From: Candidatus Hydrogenedens sp.
GTDB taxonomy: Bacteria > Hydrogenedentota > Hydrogenedentia > Hydrogenedentales > JAEUWI01
Length of the DNA stretch: 64,000 nucleotides
Assembly: GCA_016125095.1 (NCBI GenBank)
Contig: WGMK01000007.1
Coordinates: 124,001-188,000, forward strand
Reading direction: 5' to 3'
Of this stretch, positions 41,937 to 50,359 are shown piece by piece; the stretch's first letter is position 1; every line of letters starts with the position of its first letter. Position numbers and translations under genes: made by a program. Below the pieces are notes generated by a model. That model made no database searches. It was not told where the DNA came from and worked only from the letters and a program-made list of their open reading frames with translations.

Positions 41937-43289
41937 ATGCAGGCGCTACCCCGGGCATGTGTGATCGGAGCCGGACCATCCGGCCTCGCCGCATGCAAGG
42001 CGCTTAAACAGAAAGGTATTCCGTTCGAGTGTTTCGAGCTTGCCGACGAGGTGGGGGGCGTCTGGTATTACAACAGCCCCACCGGCCGGTCGGCCTGCTA
42101 CAAGCATCTCCACATCAACACCTCGAAATCGCGCATGGAGTTCGACGGCTTTCCCATGCCGGAATCGTGGCCCAATTTCTGCCGGCACGATTATGTTCAC
42201 ACCTACTTCAAGGATTTCTGCGCGCACTACGGGCTGCGCGAGCACATCGTGTTCAATACCGGCGTCGAGCGTTGCGAGCGTGACGCCGAAGGCGTGTGGA
42301 ACGTGCGCCTCAGCACGGGCGAGACGCGGCAGTACGATGCCCTGTTCGTGTGTAATGGCCACCACTGGGATCCCCGCTGGCCCGAGCCGGCCTTTCCGGG
42401 CACCTTCTCGGGCCGCGAGATGCATGCCCACGACTACCGCGTGCCGGAGGAGTTCGCCGGGAAGCGGGTGGTCGTGCTCGGCATGGGCAACAGCGCCATG
42501 GACATCGCCGTGGAGCTGTCCTACCTGGCGGACCGCGTTTTTCTCGCGCATCGGCGGGGGGCGCACATCGTGCCCAAGTACCTCTTCGGGCGCCCGGTGG
42601 ACAAGTGGGCGATTCCCGGTCTGCCGCTGTGGCTGAACAACCTTGGGCTGTCGGTCATGTTGCGGCTGCAGGTGGGCAAGGTCGAGCAATACGGCCTCAA
42701 GCGCCCCGACCACGGCCTGCTGGCGGCCCACCCGACAATCTCGTCCACCATCCTCGACCGGGTGGGACACGGGGATATCGAGCCCAGGGACAACATCGCG
42801 GAGTTAGTGGGCAATCAAGTGAAGTTCGCCGACGGCACGATTGAGGAGGCGGATGTCATCATCTACTGCACCGGCTACAAGGTCACGTTTCCCTTTTTCG
42901 ACCCCGGGTTCATTTCCGCTCCGGACAACGACCTGCCGCTGTTCCAGCGCATGCTGAAGCCCGGCATCCCGAACCTGTTTTTCATCGGTCTATATCAGCC
43001 GCTCGGGGCCATTTTCCCGATAGCCGAGCGTCAGGGGCATATCGCGGCGGACTATCTGGCAGGGGAGTACCTGCCGCCGTCCGAGTCGGACATGCTGCGC
43101 CGTATGGAGCGCGAGCGTAAGGCGATGTTCAAGCGCTACGTATCGTCCAAGCGCCACACGATGCAGGTGGATTACGACGACTTCATGGCGGAATTGAAAC
43201 GCGAGTGGGACGCTGGGAAGCGCCGTGCCCGCGCTGCTGGCGGGACGGGCCCCATGCCCTCCCGGGCCACCGAATCGGCGGCGGTGTAG
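41937..43289 (+). CDS. Flavin-containing monooxygenase (FMO/class B)
   Basis: A 450-residue FAD- and NADPH-dependent monooxygenase. The FAD-binding motif is GAGPSGLAA, the FMO signature FSGREMHAHDY fits FxGxxxHxxxY, and the NADPH-binding motif is GMGNSAMD. A CTGYK motif lies near the C-terminal third. FMOs oxygenate soft nucleophiles such as amines and sulfides; the substrate is unknown. AAGGAGA lies 10 bases before the ATG. A kinase-like gene begins 2 bases after its stop. The C-terminal 50 residues are charged and look unstructured. Confidence 0.93.
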   Translation: MQALPRACVIGAGPSGLAACKALKQKGIPFECFELADEVGGVWYYNSPTGRSACYKHLHINTSKSRMEFDGFPMPESWPNFCRHDYVHTYFKDFCAHYGLREHIVFNTGVERCERDAEGVWNVRLSTGETRQYDALFVCNGHHWDPRWPEPAFPGTFSGREMHAHDYRVPEEFAGKRVVVLGMGNSAMDIAVELSYLADRVFLAHRRGAHIVPKYLFGRPVDKWAIPGLPLWLNNLGLSVMLRLQVGKVEQYGLKRPDHGLLAAHPTISSTILDRVGHGDIEPRDNIAELVGNQVKFADGTIEEADVIIYCTGYKVTFPFFDPGFISAPDNDLPLFQRMLKPGIPNLFFIGLYQPLGAIFPIAERQGHIAADYLAGEYLPPSESDMLRRMERERKAMFKRYVSSKRHTMQVDYDDFMAELKREWDAGKRRARAAGGTGPMPSRATESAAV

Positions 43290-43291
43290 AC

Positions 43292-44050
43292 GTGCGCAAA
43301 GACTACACAGAAGTACACGACGGGGCGGCGGTGGCCTGGGTGCTCAAGGGCGAGCGTGAGCCAATAGCGCGCGCACTGCTGCAAGGCGAAGGCCTTACTC
43401 CCCTGAACAGCGAGGGCCGCGCCGAGGCCTACACCTTTCCGCTTTCGGAAGGCGAAGGGGTGCTGCGCCGATTCCGCCGCGGCGGCTTCATCGCCAATTT
43501 TCTGAGTGAAGGCTACTTGCTCGACAACCGCCCGCGGCACGAGTTCGACGTGCATCGGCAGGTGTACGCCGAGGGCCTGCCCGTGCCCGAGCCGCTGGGC
43601 GTCGCCTGGCTGCGGCGCGGCCCTTGGTACATGGGCGCCATCGCCACGCGGCGTCTGCCGGGCGAGTCGTTGCAGTCCTTTCTCGAGTCCAGCCCGTCGG
43701 CGGCCGTGCGCGGTCGCGCCCTGCGTAGCGTCGGCGAAACCCTGGCGCGCTTTCATGACGCCGGGGTGTATCACGCCGATCTGCAAATCCGGAATATCCT
43801 GCTGACGGATGAGGGCGTGTCCCTGATCGACTTCGACCGTGCGCGCGTTTGGGACTCGCTTTCCGATACGCTGCGCGCCCGCAACCTGTTGCGGCTTAAG
43901 CGATCATTCGAAAAATACCGCTTGCCCGCCCAGGATTTTCTCGCACTCTGCCGCGGCTACGGCGGCACGCGCGTGCCGAAATGGCTCGAGCAGGCCTATG
44001 CCATCAAGGGACTCGCTTCCGACGCTGTATCAAGGAACGCCACACGATGA
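43292..44050 (+). CDS. Kdo-kinase/WaaP-like lipopolysaccharide kinase family protein
   Basis: A 252-residue protein-kinase-fold enzyme of the lipopolysaccharide kinase (Kdo/WaaP, PF06293) type. Diagnostic pieces: LRRFRRGG and NRPRHEFDVHRQVYAEGLPVPEPLGVA, then the catalytic loop YHADLQIRNILL (HxDxxxxN) and the metal-binding LIDFDRARVW. Kdo kinases phosphorylate lipid-A inner core sugars. The start is a GTG at 43292, 2 bases after the FMO stop; no strong ribosome site, so coupling is likely. It overlaps the next gene by 4 bases. Confidence 0.87.
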   Translation: MRKDYTEVHDGAAVAWVLKGEREPIARALLQGEGLTPLNSEGRAEAYTFPLSEGEGVLRRFRRGGFIANFLSEGYLLDNRPRHEFDVHRQVYAEGLPVPEPLGVAWLRRGPWYMGAIATRRLPGESLQSFLESSPSAAVRGRALRSVGETLARFHDAGVYHADLQIRNILLTDEGVSLIDFDRARVWDSLSDTLRARNLLRLKRSFEKYRLPAQDFLALCRGYGGTRVPKWLEQAYAIKGLASDAVSRNATR

Positions 44051-44844
44051 ATCCGTTGGTGCGAAACGAGGCTTTTGAGAGTAGCCGGCGCGGCACCCTG
44101 ACCGTCTGGCACCGGACAGGCGCCCCGTCGGACGATCTGGTCCGGCTGCTCGAAGAGCCGGGCGAGCTCCTGAAGGGCACCAGCAAGTCCATCACCAGGA
44201 AAGTCGGCCCGTTCGTGGTGAAGGAGTCCAGCCGGAGCTGGTTGAACCTAATCAAGTACACCCTTCGGCGCGGTCGGTACCGTCGGGGCTGGCACGCCGC
44301 GCAGCACCTCGAGGCCCACGGCGTCGGCATCCCGCGCACCCTCGGCTTTATCGAGCGCGGCGGCTTCGGCTTTGTCTACGGCAACGCGCTGGTGTTCGAG
44401 TACCTCGAAGGCGCGCGAAGCGTGGAGCTGTTTCTGCTGGCGCTCATCCAGCGCGGGGCGGGGCAGGAAACGCTGGCCGAATATCTGGGCGCCCTGGCCG
44501 AAGCCGTGAACCGGCTCACCGATGCCGGGGCGTATCATGCCGATATCTCCGGGAAGAACATCTTTACGCGCGATGGCCACACGTTCTACTTCATCGATCT
44601 CGACGACGTGACGCTCGATGAGCCCTACGACGAGGCGCGGCGGCTCAAAAATCATGTGCAGCTGTACGATTCGTTTTGCGACGTCCTGAGCGATTCGCTG
44701 CTGTTTCCCTTCATTCAGCGCATGCTGCCACCGGAGATCAACCCGCGCGTGTGGATGCCAAAGGTGCGCAAGGGGCAGCAGCAGCGGCGCATCGAGCATG
44801 CCGAGCGGAACCCGGGCGCGCATCGTCCGCTCTTGCCGGAGTAG
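44047..44844 (+). CDS. Second Kdo/WaaP-like kinase family protein
   Basis: A 265-residue relative of the preceding kinase. The catalytic loop is YHADISGKNIFT and the metal motif FIDLDDVTL; upstream are VVKESSRSWLNLIKYTLRRGRYRRGWHAAQHLEAHGVGIPRTLGF. Both have the kinase core but the two share only moderate similarity, so they probably phosphorylate different positions on the envelope glycolipid. The ATG overlaps the first kinase stop (ATGA). It converges on the sulfatase-fold gene with 4 bases between. Confidence 0.85.
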   Translation: MNPLVRNEAFESSRRGTLTVWHRTGAPSDDLVRLLEEPGELLKGTSKSITRKVGPFVVKESSRSWLNLIKYTLRRGRYRRGWHAAQHLEAHGVGIPRTLGFIERGGFGFVYGNALVFEYLEGARSVELFLLALIQRGAGQETLAEYLGALAEAVNRLTDAGAYHADISGKNIFTRDGHTFYFIDLDDVTLDEPYDEARRLKNHVQLYDSFCDVLSDSLLFPFIQRMLPPEINPRVWMPKVRKGQQQRRIEHAERNPGAHRPLLPE

Positions 44845-44848
44845 CCCC

Positions 44849-47056
44849 TTAGAAGTAGCCCAGGGCCTCCATCTGCTGGAGGGATTCTTCCGACACATCC
44901 AGCGGTCGCGATTCGCTGCTGCCGAAGAAATGGCGCAACTCGCCATCGGACTCGATCTTCTCGAACAACAGGGTGCGCAACGCGCTCAATTCAGGCCCAG
45001 GTTCATCGGCTAGGTTTTGTCGCTCGTCCGGGTCGATACGATGATCGAAGGCGTACTCGGTCCACTCGTCGGCTTCCGTGCTCTCCGGCAGCGCGCCGAT
45101 CTGCTTCAGCGTCCAGAAATGGTCCGTGATCATGTACCGCAAGTCGGGCGTGATAACGGAATAGTAGTTGTACTCGTGATCGCGGCCGGTCTCGAGGGCG
45201 GCGTCCTGATCGCGCTGCGGCAGATGGCAGAACACGTACGGCCGGTCGTAGCTCGGCTGCGCATCGCCGCGCACCAGCGACGCAAAAGACTGGCTATCCG
45301 CATGCACCCGCGAAGGTGGTGCGCCGACGTATTCTGCGAGGGTCGCATGGAGATCCCGCGTGGTGACCAGCGCCTCGATGCGGCGCCCGGTTTCCAGTCC
45401 CCCCGGCGGCCGGATGATGAGCGGCACGTGGCACAGCTCGGGATAGATGTGCGTCGTATGGCCGTAGCCGCCGTGCTCGCCGAATTCCTCACCATGGTCC
45501 GAGGTGATGACCACCAGCGTGTTGTCCAGCAGGCCGGATTGGTCCATGCGGTCCAGGAACTGGCCAAGTTCGCCGTCCGTGTAGAGCACCCCGCCATCGT
45601 AGAGCCGCGAGGCGCGCGCGCCGATTTCTTCGTCGGTGATGTCCTCTTCCTCGATACAGTTCGAACCGCCGTCCTCGGGGTTCACATAGGCCACGCCCAG
45701 GGGTGCGGGACTGCAATAGGGGGCGTGAATCTCGTAGGTCTGCACGAAGAGGAAGAACGGCGCGGCGGCCTTGTCGTGCACCCAGCCCCAGGCCTCTTCC
45801 AGGGTCAGGCGAGCCACGCCGGAGCGGGGGCCTTCGAATACCGGTCCGTCGCTGTATTGCTGAAAGCCCTGCGTGAATCCGAAGCGTCCGCTCAGCGAAC
45901 CGCCCTCGGTGAATGCCGCCGTGAGGTAGCCCTGATCGCGGGCGAGTTCGGCGATGGTGGTCCAGTGCGGATCGAGGGTGAAGCCGCGGAACCAGCTTCC
46001 GGCGCCGTGCTGCCAGCTCAAGGCCCCGGTGAACATGGATGCGTGCGAGGGGGTCGTCCACGTGGCGGGGGAGATGGCGTTCTGAAAGATCGCGGCATGG
46101 TTGCTGAAGGCATCGATGTCCGGCGAGTTCTCCCGGAGTCCGCCGAAGGTGTGCACGCGGTCGCGACGCAGGGTGTCCAACACGATGAACACCACGTTCG
46201 GACGCGGCTCGGTCGGCTCGGGCGCACCCGTCACGAGCGGCAAGCTCCAGAAAGGCTGCACCGAGTCCTGGCGGGGCGTTTCCTTTTCCGCTCGAGCCTC
46301 GCATTCGATCTGCACCGGCCGTCCGGCGTAGCGCTTCAGATCCAGCATGACCTCGTGCCAGGTATCGGTCACATCGGCCGCAGACTCCAGTTCTCCGGAG
46401 ACCACTTCGTCGCCGACGCGCATCTCGAAGATGAACTTGCCGTCGCTGGCCAACGCCCAGTCGCGCAGTAGACCGTAGGCCGCAGTGACCTTTCCATCCG
46501 GAGGCACGACGAATTCCGGGCTCTTCCAGTGGTGTACGGGCGGCGGTACCGGTCGCAACCGCACAATGGCCTCCGGGGCGGGGGGCGCTTCTGGAAAAGC
46601 GTGGAGGGAACCGCGGCCGTTCTGGAAGGCCTCGCGCCCGATGTACCGGTATTCCAGCGGAAAGTGTTCCGTATGGGAAAGCGGCGAATTGGTGGGTTTG
46701 ACCCAGACGTGCAGCCCTGTGCATTGCTCGTCGGGCCACGTAAAGTGTTCGCCCTCCACCAGTTCCAGCGTGCCATCGGAATTCAGGGGGAGGCGCTGGC
46801 GGGCGAACTCGCGCACCGGCCAGGCAGTCTCGCGAAAATCGCCCTGAATCTCCACCACCGGCGTATCGGTGTCCGCCTCGGGACGTGTCAGGGCCGCGAA
46901 GTGCGGCAGCGGCGTTTCTCGGGGGGCAGACCAGTCCGAAGTGTCTGAGGTAACCTCTTTGGGCTCAGTAACTTCGGAATGCCGGAGCGCGTACCAGGCG
47001 AAGCAGAGGGCACCGACCGCGAGGAAGGGGACGAATCTGAGGAGGAACGACTTCAT
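44849..47056 (-). CDS. Membrane-anchored sulfatase-fold hydrolase/transferase with Thr at the nucleophile position
   Basis: A 735-residue protein with one N-terminal membrane segment (FVPFLAVGALCFAWYAL). Residues about 60-270 are beta-rich with an unknown, possibly carbohydrate-binding, domain. The sulfatase/alkaline-phosphatase-superfamily core follows: NVVFIVLDTLRRDRVHTFG, ATWTTPSHASMFTG, ITSDHGEEFGEHGGYGH. The (C/S)xPSR signature is replaced by TTPSH, so formylglycine cannot form; a Thr nucleophile suggests phosphoryl/phosphoethanolamine-transferase or phosphodiesterase chemistry rather than sulfate hydrolysis. It may modify the same envelope glycolipid as the two kinases next to it (inference). 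Only a weak ribosome site precedes its ATG. Confidence 0.82.
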   Translation of the reverse strand: MKSFLLRFVPFLAVGALCFAWYALRHSEVTEPKEVTSDTSDWSAPRETPLPHFAALTRPEADTDTPVVEIQGDFRETAWPVREFARQRLPLNSDGTLELVEGEHFTWPDEQCTGLHVWVKPTNSPLSHTEHFPLEYRYIGREAFQNGRGSLHAFPEAPPAPEAIVRLRPVPPPVHHWKSPEFVVPPDGKVTAAYGLLRDWALASDGKFIFEMRVGDEVVSGELESAADVTDTWHEVMLDLKRYAGRPVQIECEARAEKETPRQDSVQPFWSLPLVTGAPEPTEPRPNVVFIVLDTLRRDRVHTFGGLRENSPDIDAFSNHAAIFQNAISPATWTTPSHASMFTGALSWQHGAGSWFRGFTLDPHWTTIAELARDQGYLTAAFTEGGSLSGRFGFTQGFQQYSDGPVFEGPRSGVARLTLEEAWGWVHDKAAAPFFLFVQTYEIHAPYCSPAPLGVAYVNPEDGGSNCIEEEDITDEEIGARASRLYDGGVLYTDGELGQFLDRMDQSGLLDNTLVVITSDHGEEFGEHGGYGHTTHIYPELCHVPLIIRPPGGLETGRRIEALVTTRDLHATLAEYVGAPPSRVHADSQSFASLVRGDAQPSYDRPYVFCHLPQRDQDAALETGRDHEYNYYSVITPDLRYMITDHFWTLKQIGALPESTEADEWTEYAFDHRIDPDERQNLADEPGPELSALRTLLFEKIESDGELRHFFGSSESRPLDVSEESLQQMEALGYF

Positions 47057-47167
47057 ACCTAGCCCTGGCTGCCCGCAAGGCCGCCGGGCCCGCGAATCTT
47101 GCCGCCGGTACCAGTTCCGGCGTATGCTGCCGTAGGATACCTGAGACCGTCAGGAACGCGCACCTTG

Positions 47168-49087
47168 ATGACCACGAGCCACGACATACGCGACGTACAC
47201 GTGCTGCCCGAGCACGTGGCCAACAAGATCGCCGCCGGCGAGGTGGTGGAGCGTCCGGCCTCTGTCGTGAAGGAACTGGTGGAGAACGCGCTGGACGCGG
47301 GCGCAACGCGCATCAGCGTGCGCGTGGTGGCGGCGGGACGCCGCCTCATCGAGGTGCTGGACAACGGCCACGGCATGAGCGAGCAGAACGCCTTGCTGGC
47401 GGTCGAGCGGCACGCTACCAGCAAAGTGCGCGATGCGGACGATATCGATGCCGTGCAGACGATGGGTTTCCGCGGCGAGGCCCTGGCAAGCATTGCGGCG
47501 GTCTCGCACTTCGTATTGACCACCCGCCGCGCCACCGACGAAGCGGCGACGCGGGTGCACATCGACGGCGGCAGCCTGCGCGAGGTGAACCAGACCGGCG
47601 CGCCGCAGGGCACGCGGGTCACCGTCAGCCGGCTGTATTTCAACACGCCCGTGCGCGCCAAGTTCCTCAAGGGCATCACCACCGAGCTGAGCCATTGCAT
47701 CGACATCGTGCAGCGGCATGCCCTGGCGCGCGAGGGGGTGGGCTTTCAGTTTTTCCACAACGAGAAGCTGCTGCTGGACGTGCCCGAGCGGGCCAGCCTG
47801 CGCGAGCGCGTGGCGCTCATCTGGGGCCTGAGCTTTTCGAAGGACATGCTGGAGATCGAGGGCGAGCGCGACGGACTCCGCATCCGCGGACTCATCGGCG
47901 CGCCGGGCCTGACGCGCGCGCAGCGCTCGCACCAGTTCTTTTTCATCAACGGCCGCCCGGTAGTGAACCGCACGCTGCAGTTCGGCGTGCAGGACGGCTA
48001 TCGCGAAACGATTATGATAGGCCGGCACGCGGTCTGCATGCTGCTGATTGAGACCGATCCGCGCTCGGTGGATGTGAATGTGCACCCGACCAAGCGCGAG
48101 GTGCGCTTCCGAGACGAACGGCTGGTGCACGACGTAATCCGGGATCTCGTCCGGGCGCGTCTGTCGGCCATCGAGGAATCGCGGATCATCACGGCCCGGA
48201 ACGCCGCACACACGCACGAGGTGTACCGGCATCGCATTGGCGCGGACGAACCTGAAGCCCCGGAGCCCTTGGAAGACTACGGCGGCATCGACGAATATAT
48301 CGACGACATCCCGGAACCTGCGTCGTCCGAGCGGCATCCCGAGCCGCCGCGCCCGGCGTGGTCGGCCCCGGCCCCGGCCGAAGCCCCCGCGCCTCCGCCG
48401 CAGGCCTCCGCCGCGCCTTCGCAGGGCGCGCTGCCCGGCTTCGAGTCGGGCGAGGGAGCCGATCTGTTTCCGGGCGCCGTGTATCAGCCGGTCGAGCATT
48501 TCGACCAGGACGCCTTCCAGCTCTTCGATACCTATCTGCTGGTGCCCGGCGAGGATCGGTTGCTGATCATCGACCAGCATGCGCTGCATGAGCGGTTGAA
48601 CTACGACAACTTGACCGCCGAGTTGCGCGACAACCAGTACGCCGCGCAGGAACTCGCGGTGCCCATCGTGCTCGAGGCCGCGCCTTCGCAGGTGAGTCTG
48701 CTGGAGCAAAACCTCGGACTCTTCCGCCAGCTGGGACTCGAGATTGAGCCCTTCGGGGGCAACAGCTTCCAGGTGACGGCGGTCTGCCATCTCTACGACG
48801 AAGGGCTCGTGCGCGATCTGGTCTACAAGCTGCTGGACGATCTCGCGCAGGGCGACCTGTTCGACGTGGATCACTTCATGGCTTCCGCGCTGCGCCTGGC
48901 CACGCGCGCCTGCCACGCCTCGGTGCGCGGCGGAGACCGCCTGACCCCGCAGGAACGCCGCGGCCTCATCGAGGGCTTCCGCCGCCTCCGTCCGCCCTAC
49001 ACCTGCCCTCACGGCCGCCCCATCATCATCGAACTGACCCAGGCCCAGATGGAGAAAAGTTTCGGCCGTTCCGGTCCGCTGGGGTGA
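47168..49087 (+). CDS. mutL: DNA mismatch repair protein MutL
   Basis: A 639-residue MutL. GHKL ATPase motifs: ELVENALDAGA, DNGHGMS, MGFRGEALASIA and GTRVTVSRLYFNTPVRAKFLK. A Pro/Ala/Glu-rich linker at about 350-430 joins the C-terminal dimerisation/endonuclease domain. There the motif reads DQHALHERLNYD, where the canonical DQHA(x)2E(x)4E has Asp in the last position; ACHAS and CPHGRP follow. It is likely a latent endonuclease of the non-E.-coli type. The ATG at 47168 has AGGAA upstream. It is divergent to the sulfatase-fold gene and close to miaA, a frequent neighbour of mutL. Confidence 0.96.
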   Translation: MTTSHDIRDVHVLPEHVANKIAAGEVVERPASVVKELVENALDAGATRISVRVVAAGRRLIEVLDNGHGMSEQNALLAVERHATSKVRDADDIDAVQTMGFRGEALASIAAVSHFVLTTRRATDEAATRVHIDGGSLREVNQTGAPQGTRVTVSRLYFNTPVRAKFLKGITTELSHCIDIVQRHALAREGVGFQFFHNEKLLLDVPERASLRERVALIWGLSFSKDMLEIEGERDGLRIRGLIGAPGLTRAQRSHQFFFINGRPVVNRTLQFGVQDGYRETIMIGRHAVCMLLIETDPRSVDVNVHPTKREVRFRDERLVHDVIRDLVRARLSAIEESRIITARNAAHTHEVYRHRIGADEPEAPEPLEDYGGIDEYIDDIPEPASSERHPEPPRPAWSAPAPAEAPAPPPQASAAPSQGALPGFESGEGADLFPGAVYQPVEHFDQDAFQLFDTYLLVPGEDRLLIIDQHALHERLNYDNLTAELRDNQYAAQELAVPIVLEAAPSQVSLLEQNLGLFRQLGLEIEPFGGNSFQVTAVCHLYDEGLVRDLVYKLLDDLAQGDLFDVDHFMASALRLATRACHASVRGGDRLTPQERRGLIEGFRRLRPPYTCPHGRPIIIELTQAQMEKSFGRSGPLG

Positions 49088-49091
49088 AGGT

Positions 49092-49280
49092 GATTGCACC
49101 ACAGAGGCACAGAGGGCACGGAGGGGGAGGAAGATTTTAGACAGGATTAACAAGATTGACAGAATTTTAAGAACAAACTCGACTTGGCTTTGCCTTAACC
49201 AATCTTGTAAATCCTGTTAATCCTGTCCAAGAGAATTTTTCTTCTCTTCTCCGTGGCCTCTGTGCCTCTGTGGTGCAATC
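49092..49280. repeat. Imperfect palindromic repeat element (MITE-like)
   Basis: About 189 bases with inverted ends. The left end begins GATTGCACCACAGAGGCACA and the right end carries the same sequence in reverse, over about 35 bases with few mismatches. Inside each arm is a second repeat, ACAGGATTAACAAGATT on the left and ACAGGATTAACAGGATT on the right (reverse). The centre is AT-rich. It encodes no transposase. The right arm is read as the end of the downstream oxidoreductase gene. Confidence 0.85.
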
Positions 49281-50359
49281 CCCATCCCGTCTTCCCGTGC
49301 GCTTTCGATAGCGGCAAAGCACAGCGCCAGTCCCTCCAGGCTTGAGGCCGCGCTGTTTGCGGGTTCGCGGTCGTCCTCGATGGCGCAAAGCAGTTCGGCC
49401 ATCGTCCCCTCGAAGCCGCTCTCGAACCACGTGCCGTCCAGCTTCGGCCGGGCCGTGCCAGCCTCGGTGTGCAGCGACACGGTCTGTTCGCTGAGGCTGG
49501 GTCCCGTGCTGCGCACGGTGGCTTCTGTGCCGCAGAGGGTCGTCGCGTCCTGCTGGCCGTGACGGACGTGTCCGTTGAAGGACAGCGTCGCCTGCCCGCC
49601 GTCCGCGTACTCGATGAGCACATGGGCGAGCATGGGGGGCTTCATGGTCTGATCGGGAAAGCAGGCGTTACGCGCGGTTACCTGCGCGGGGGCTCTCCCG
49701 GCGAAGCAGCAGGCCGTAAAGTCGAACCAATGAATCGCGAAGTCGTAGAGGATGAGGTCGTGGACGTCGTTAAAGGGCGTGGAGGCGATCCACGTGTGGT
49801 CCCACTGCAGGCTGCATTCGAGCGAGGCGAGGCGGCCAAGGGTGCCGGATGCCACGGCCGCTCGCATCCACGCGAGGTGCGGCGCCCAGCGGCCGTTGTG
49901 GTTGACCGCGAGCTGCACGCCCGCCGAATGGGCGGCTGCGACCAGGGCCTCGCCCTCGGTCAGGTTCGTGACGAAGGGCTTCTGGCTCAGCACGTGCTTT
50001 CTAGCGGCAATGGCATCGCGCAGGATGCCTAGTCGCGGCTCCGGATGCGTGGCGGCGTCGATGACCGTGACTCCGGGATGCTCGAGCACCGCGCGGTAAT
50101 CGTCATAGACGGCGGCCTCCGGGTAAAACTCGTCGCGCCGGGCTTCCGCGGCCGCGCGGTTCACATCGGCCATCGCGGCGACCTCGAGTCCCATGCGCCG
50201 GTAGGCCGCGAGGTGATACGCCGTAATGCCGCCGCAGCCAATCAGCCCGATTTTGTGATTGCCGGGATGCTGTGGTTGGGGCGGGCGATATTTCAGAATC
50301 GGCGCCGGGATCTCCGAGGCGTGCTCGGTGCTGCTCAGGCCATAGCCGTCGGCGCTCAT
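49217..50359 (-). CDS. Gfo/Idh/MocA-family oxidoreductase (cytoplasmic), C-terminus altered by a repeat
   Basis: A 380-residue NAD(P)-dependent oxidoreductase. Rossmann motif IGLIGCGGITAYH (about 37-49), the SQKPF form of the EKP motif, and a second domain with LILYDFAIHWFDFT. There is no Tat or Sec signal, unlike the other MocA genes here. The last 20 or so residues (after MG, reading IAPQRHRGHGEE and on) are encoded by the right arm of the palindromic element at 49092-49280, which also supplies the TAA. The original C-terminus was probably nearer EDGMG. The ATG overlaps the stop of the preceding MocA gene (ATGA). Substrate unknown, probably a sugar or cyclitol. Confidence 0.9.
   Translation of the reverse strand: MSADGYGLSSTEHASEIPAPILKYRPPQPQHPGNHKIGLIGCGGITAYHLAAYRRMGLEVAAMADVNRAAAEARRDEFYPEAAVYDDYRAVLEHPGVTVIDAATHPEPRLGILRDAIAARKHVLSQKPFVTNLTEGEALVAAAHSAGVQLAVNHNGRWAPHLAWMRAAVASGTLGRLASLECSLQWDHTWIASTPFNDVHDLILYDFAIHWFDFTACCFAGRAPAQVTARNACFPDQTMKPPMLAHVLIEYADGGQATLSFNGHVRHGQQDATTLCGTEATVRSTGPSLSEQTVSLHTEAGTARPKLDGTWFESGFEGTMAELLCAIEDDREPANSAASSLEGLALCFAAIESAREDGMGIAPQRHRGHGEEKKNSLGQD

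Noticed and set aside
43292..44844. The two kinase-fold genes as Ser/Thr protein kinases feeding the FHA-GGDEF protein
   Set aside because: Their motifs (YHADxxxxNI and short lobes) fit the lipopolysaccharide kinase family; the FHA gene is 17 kb away with no link visible.
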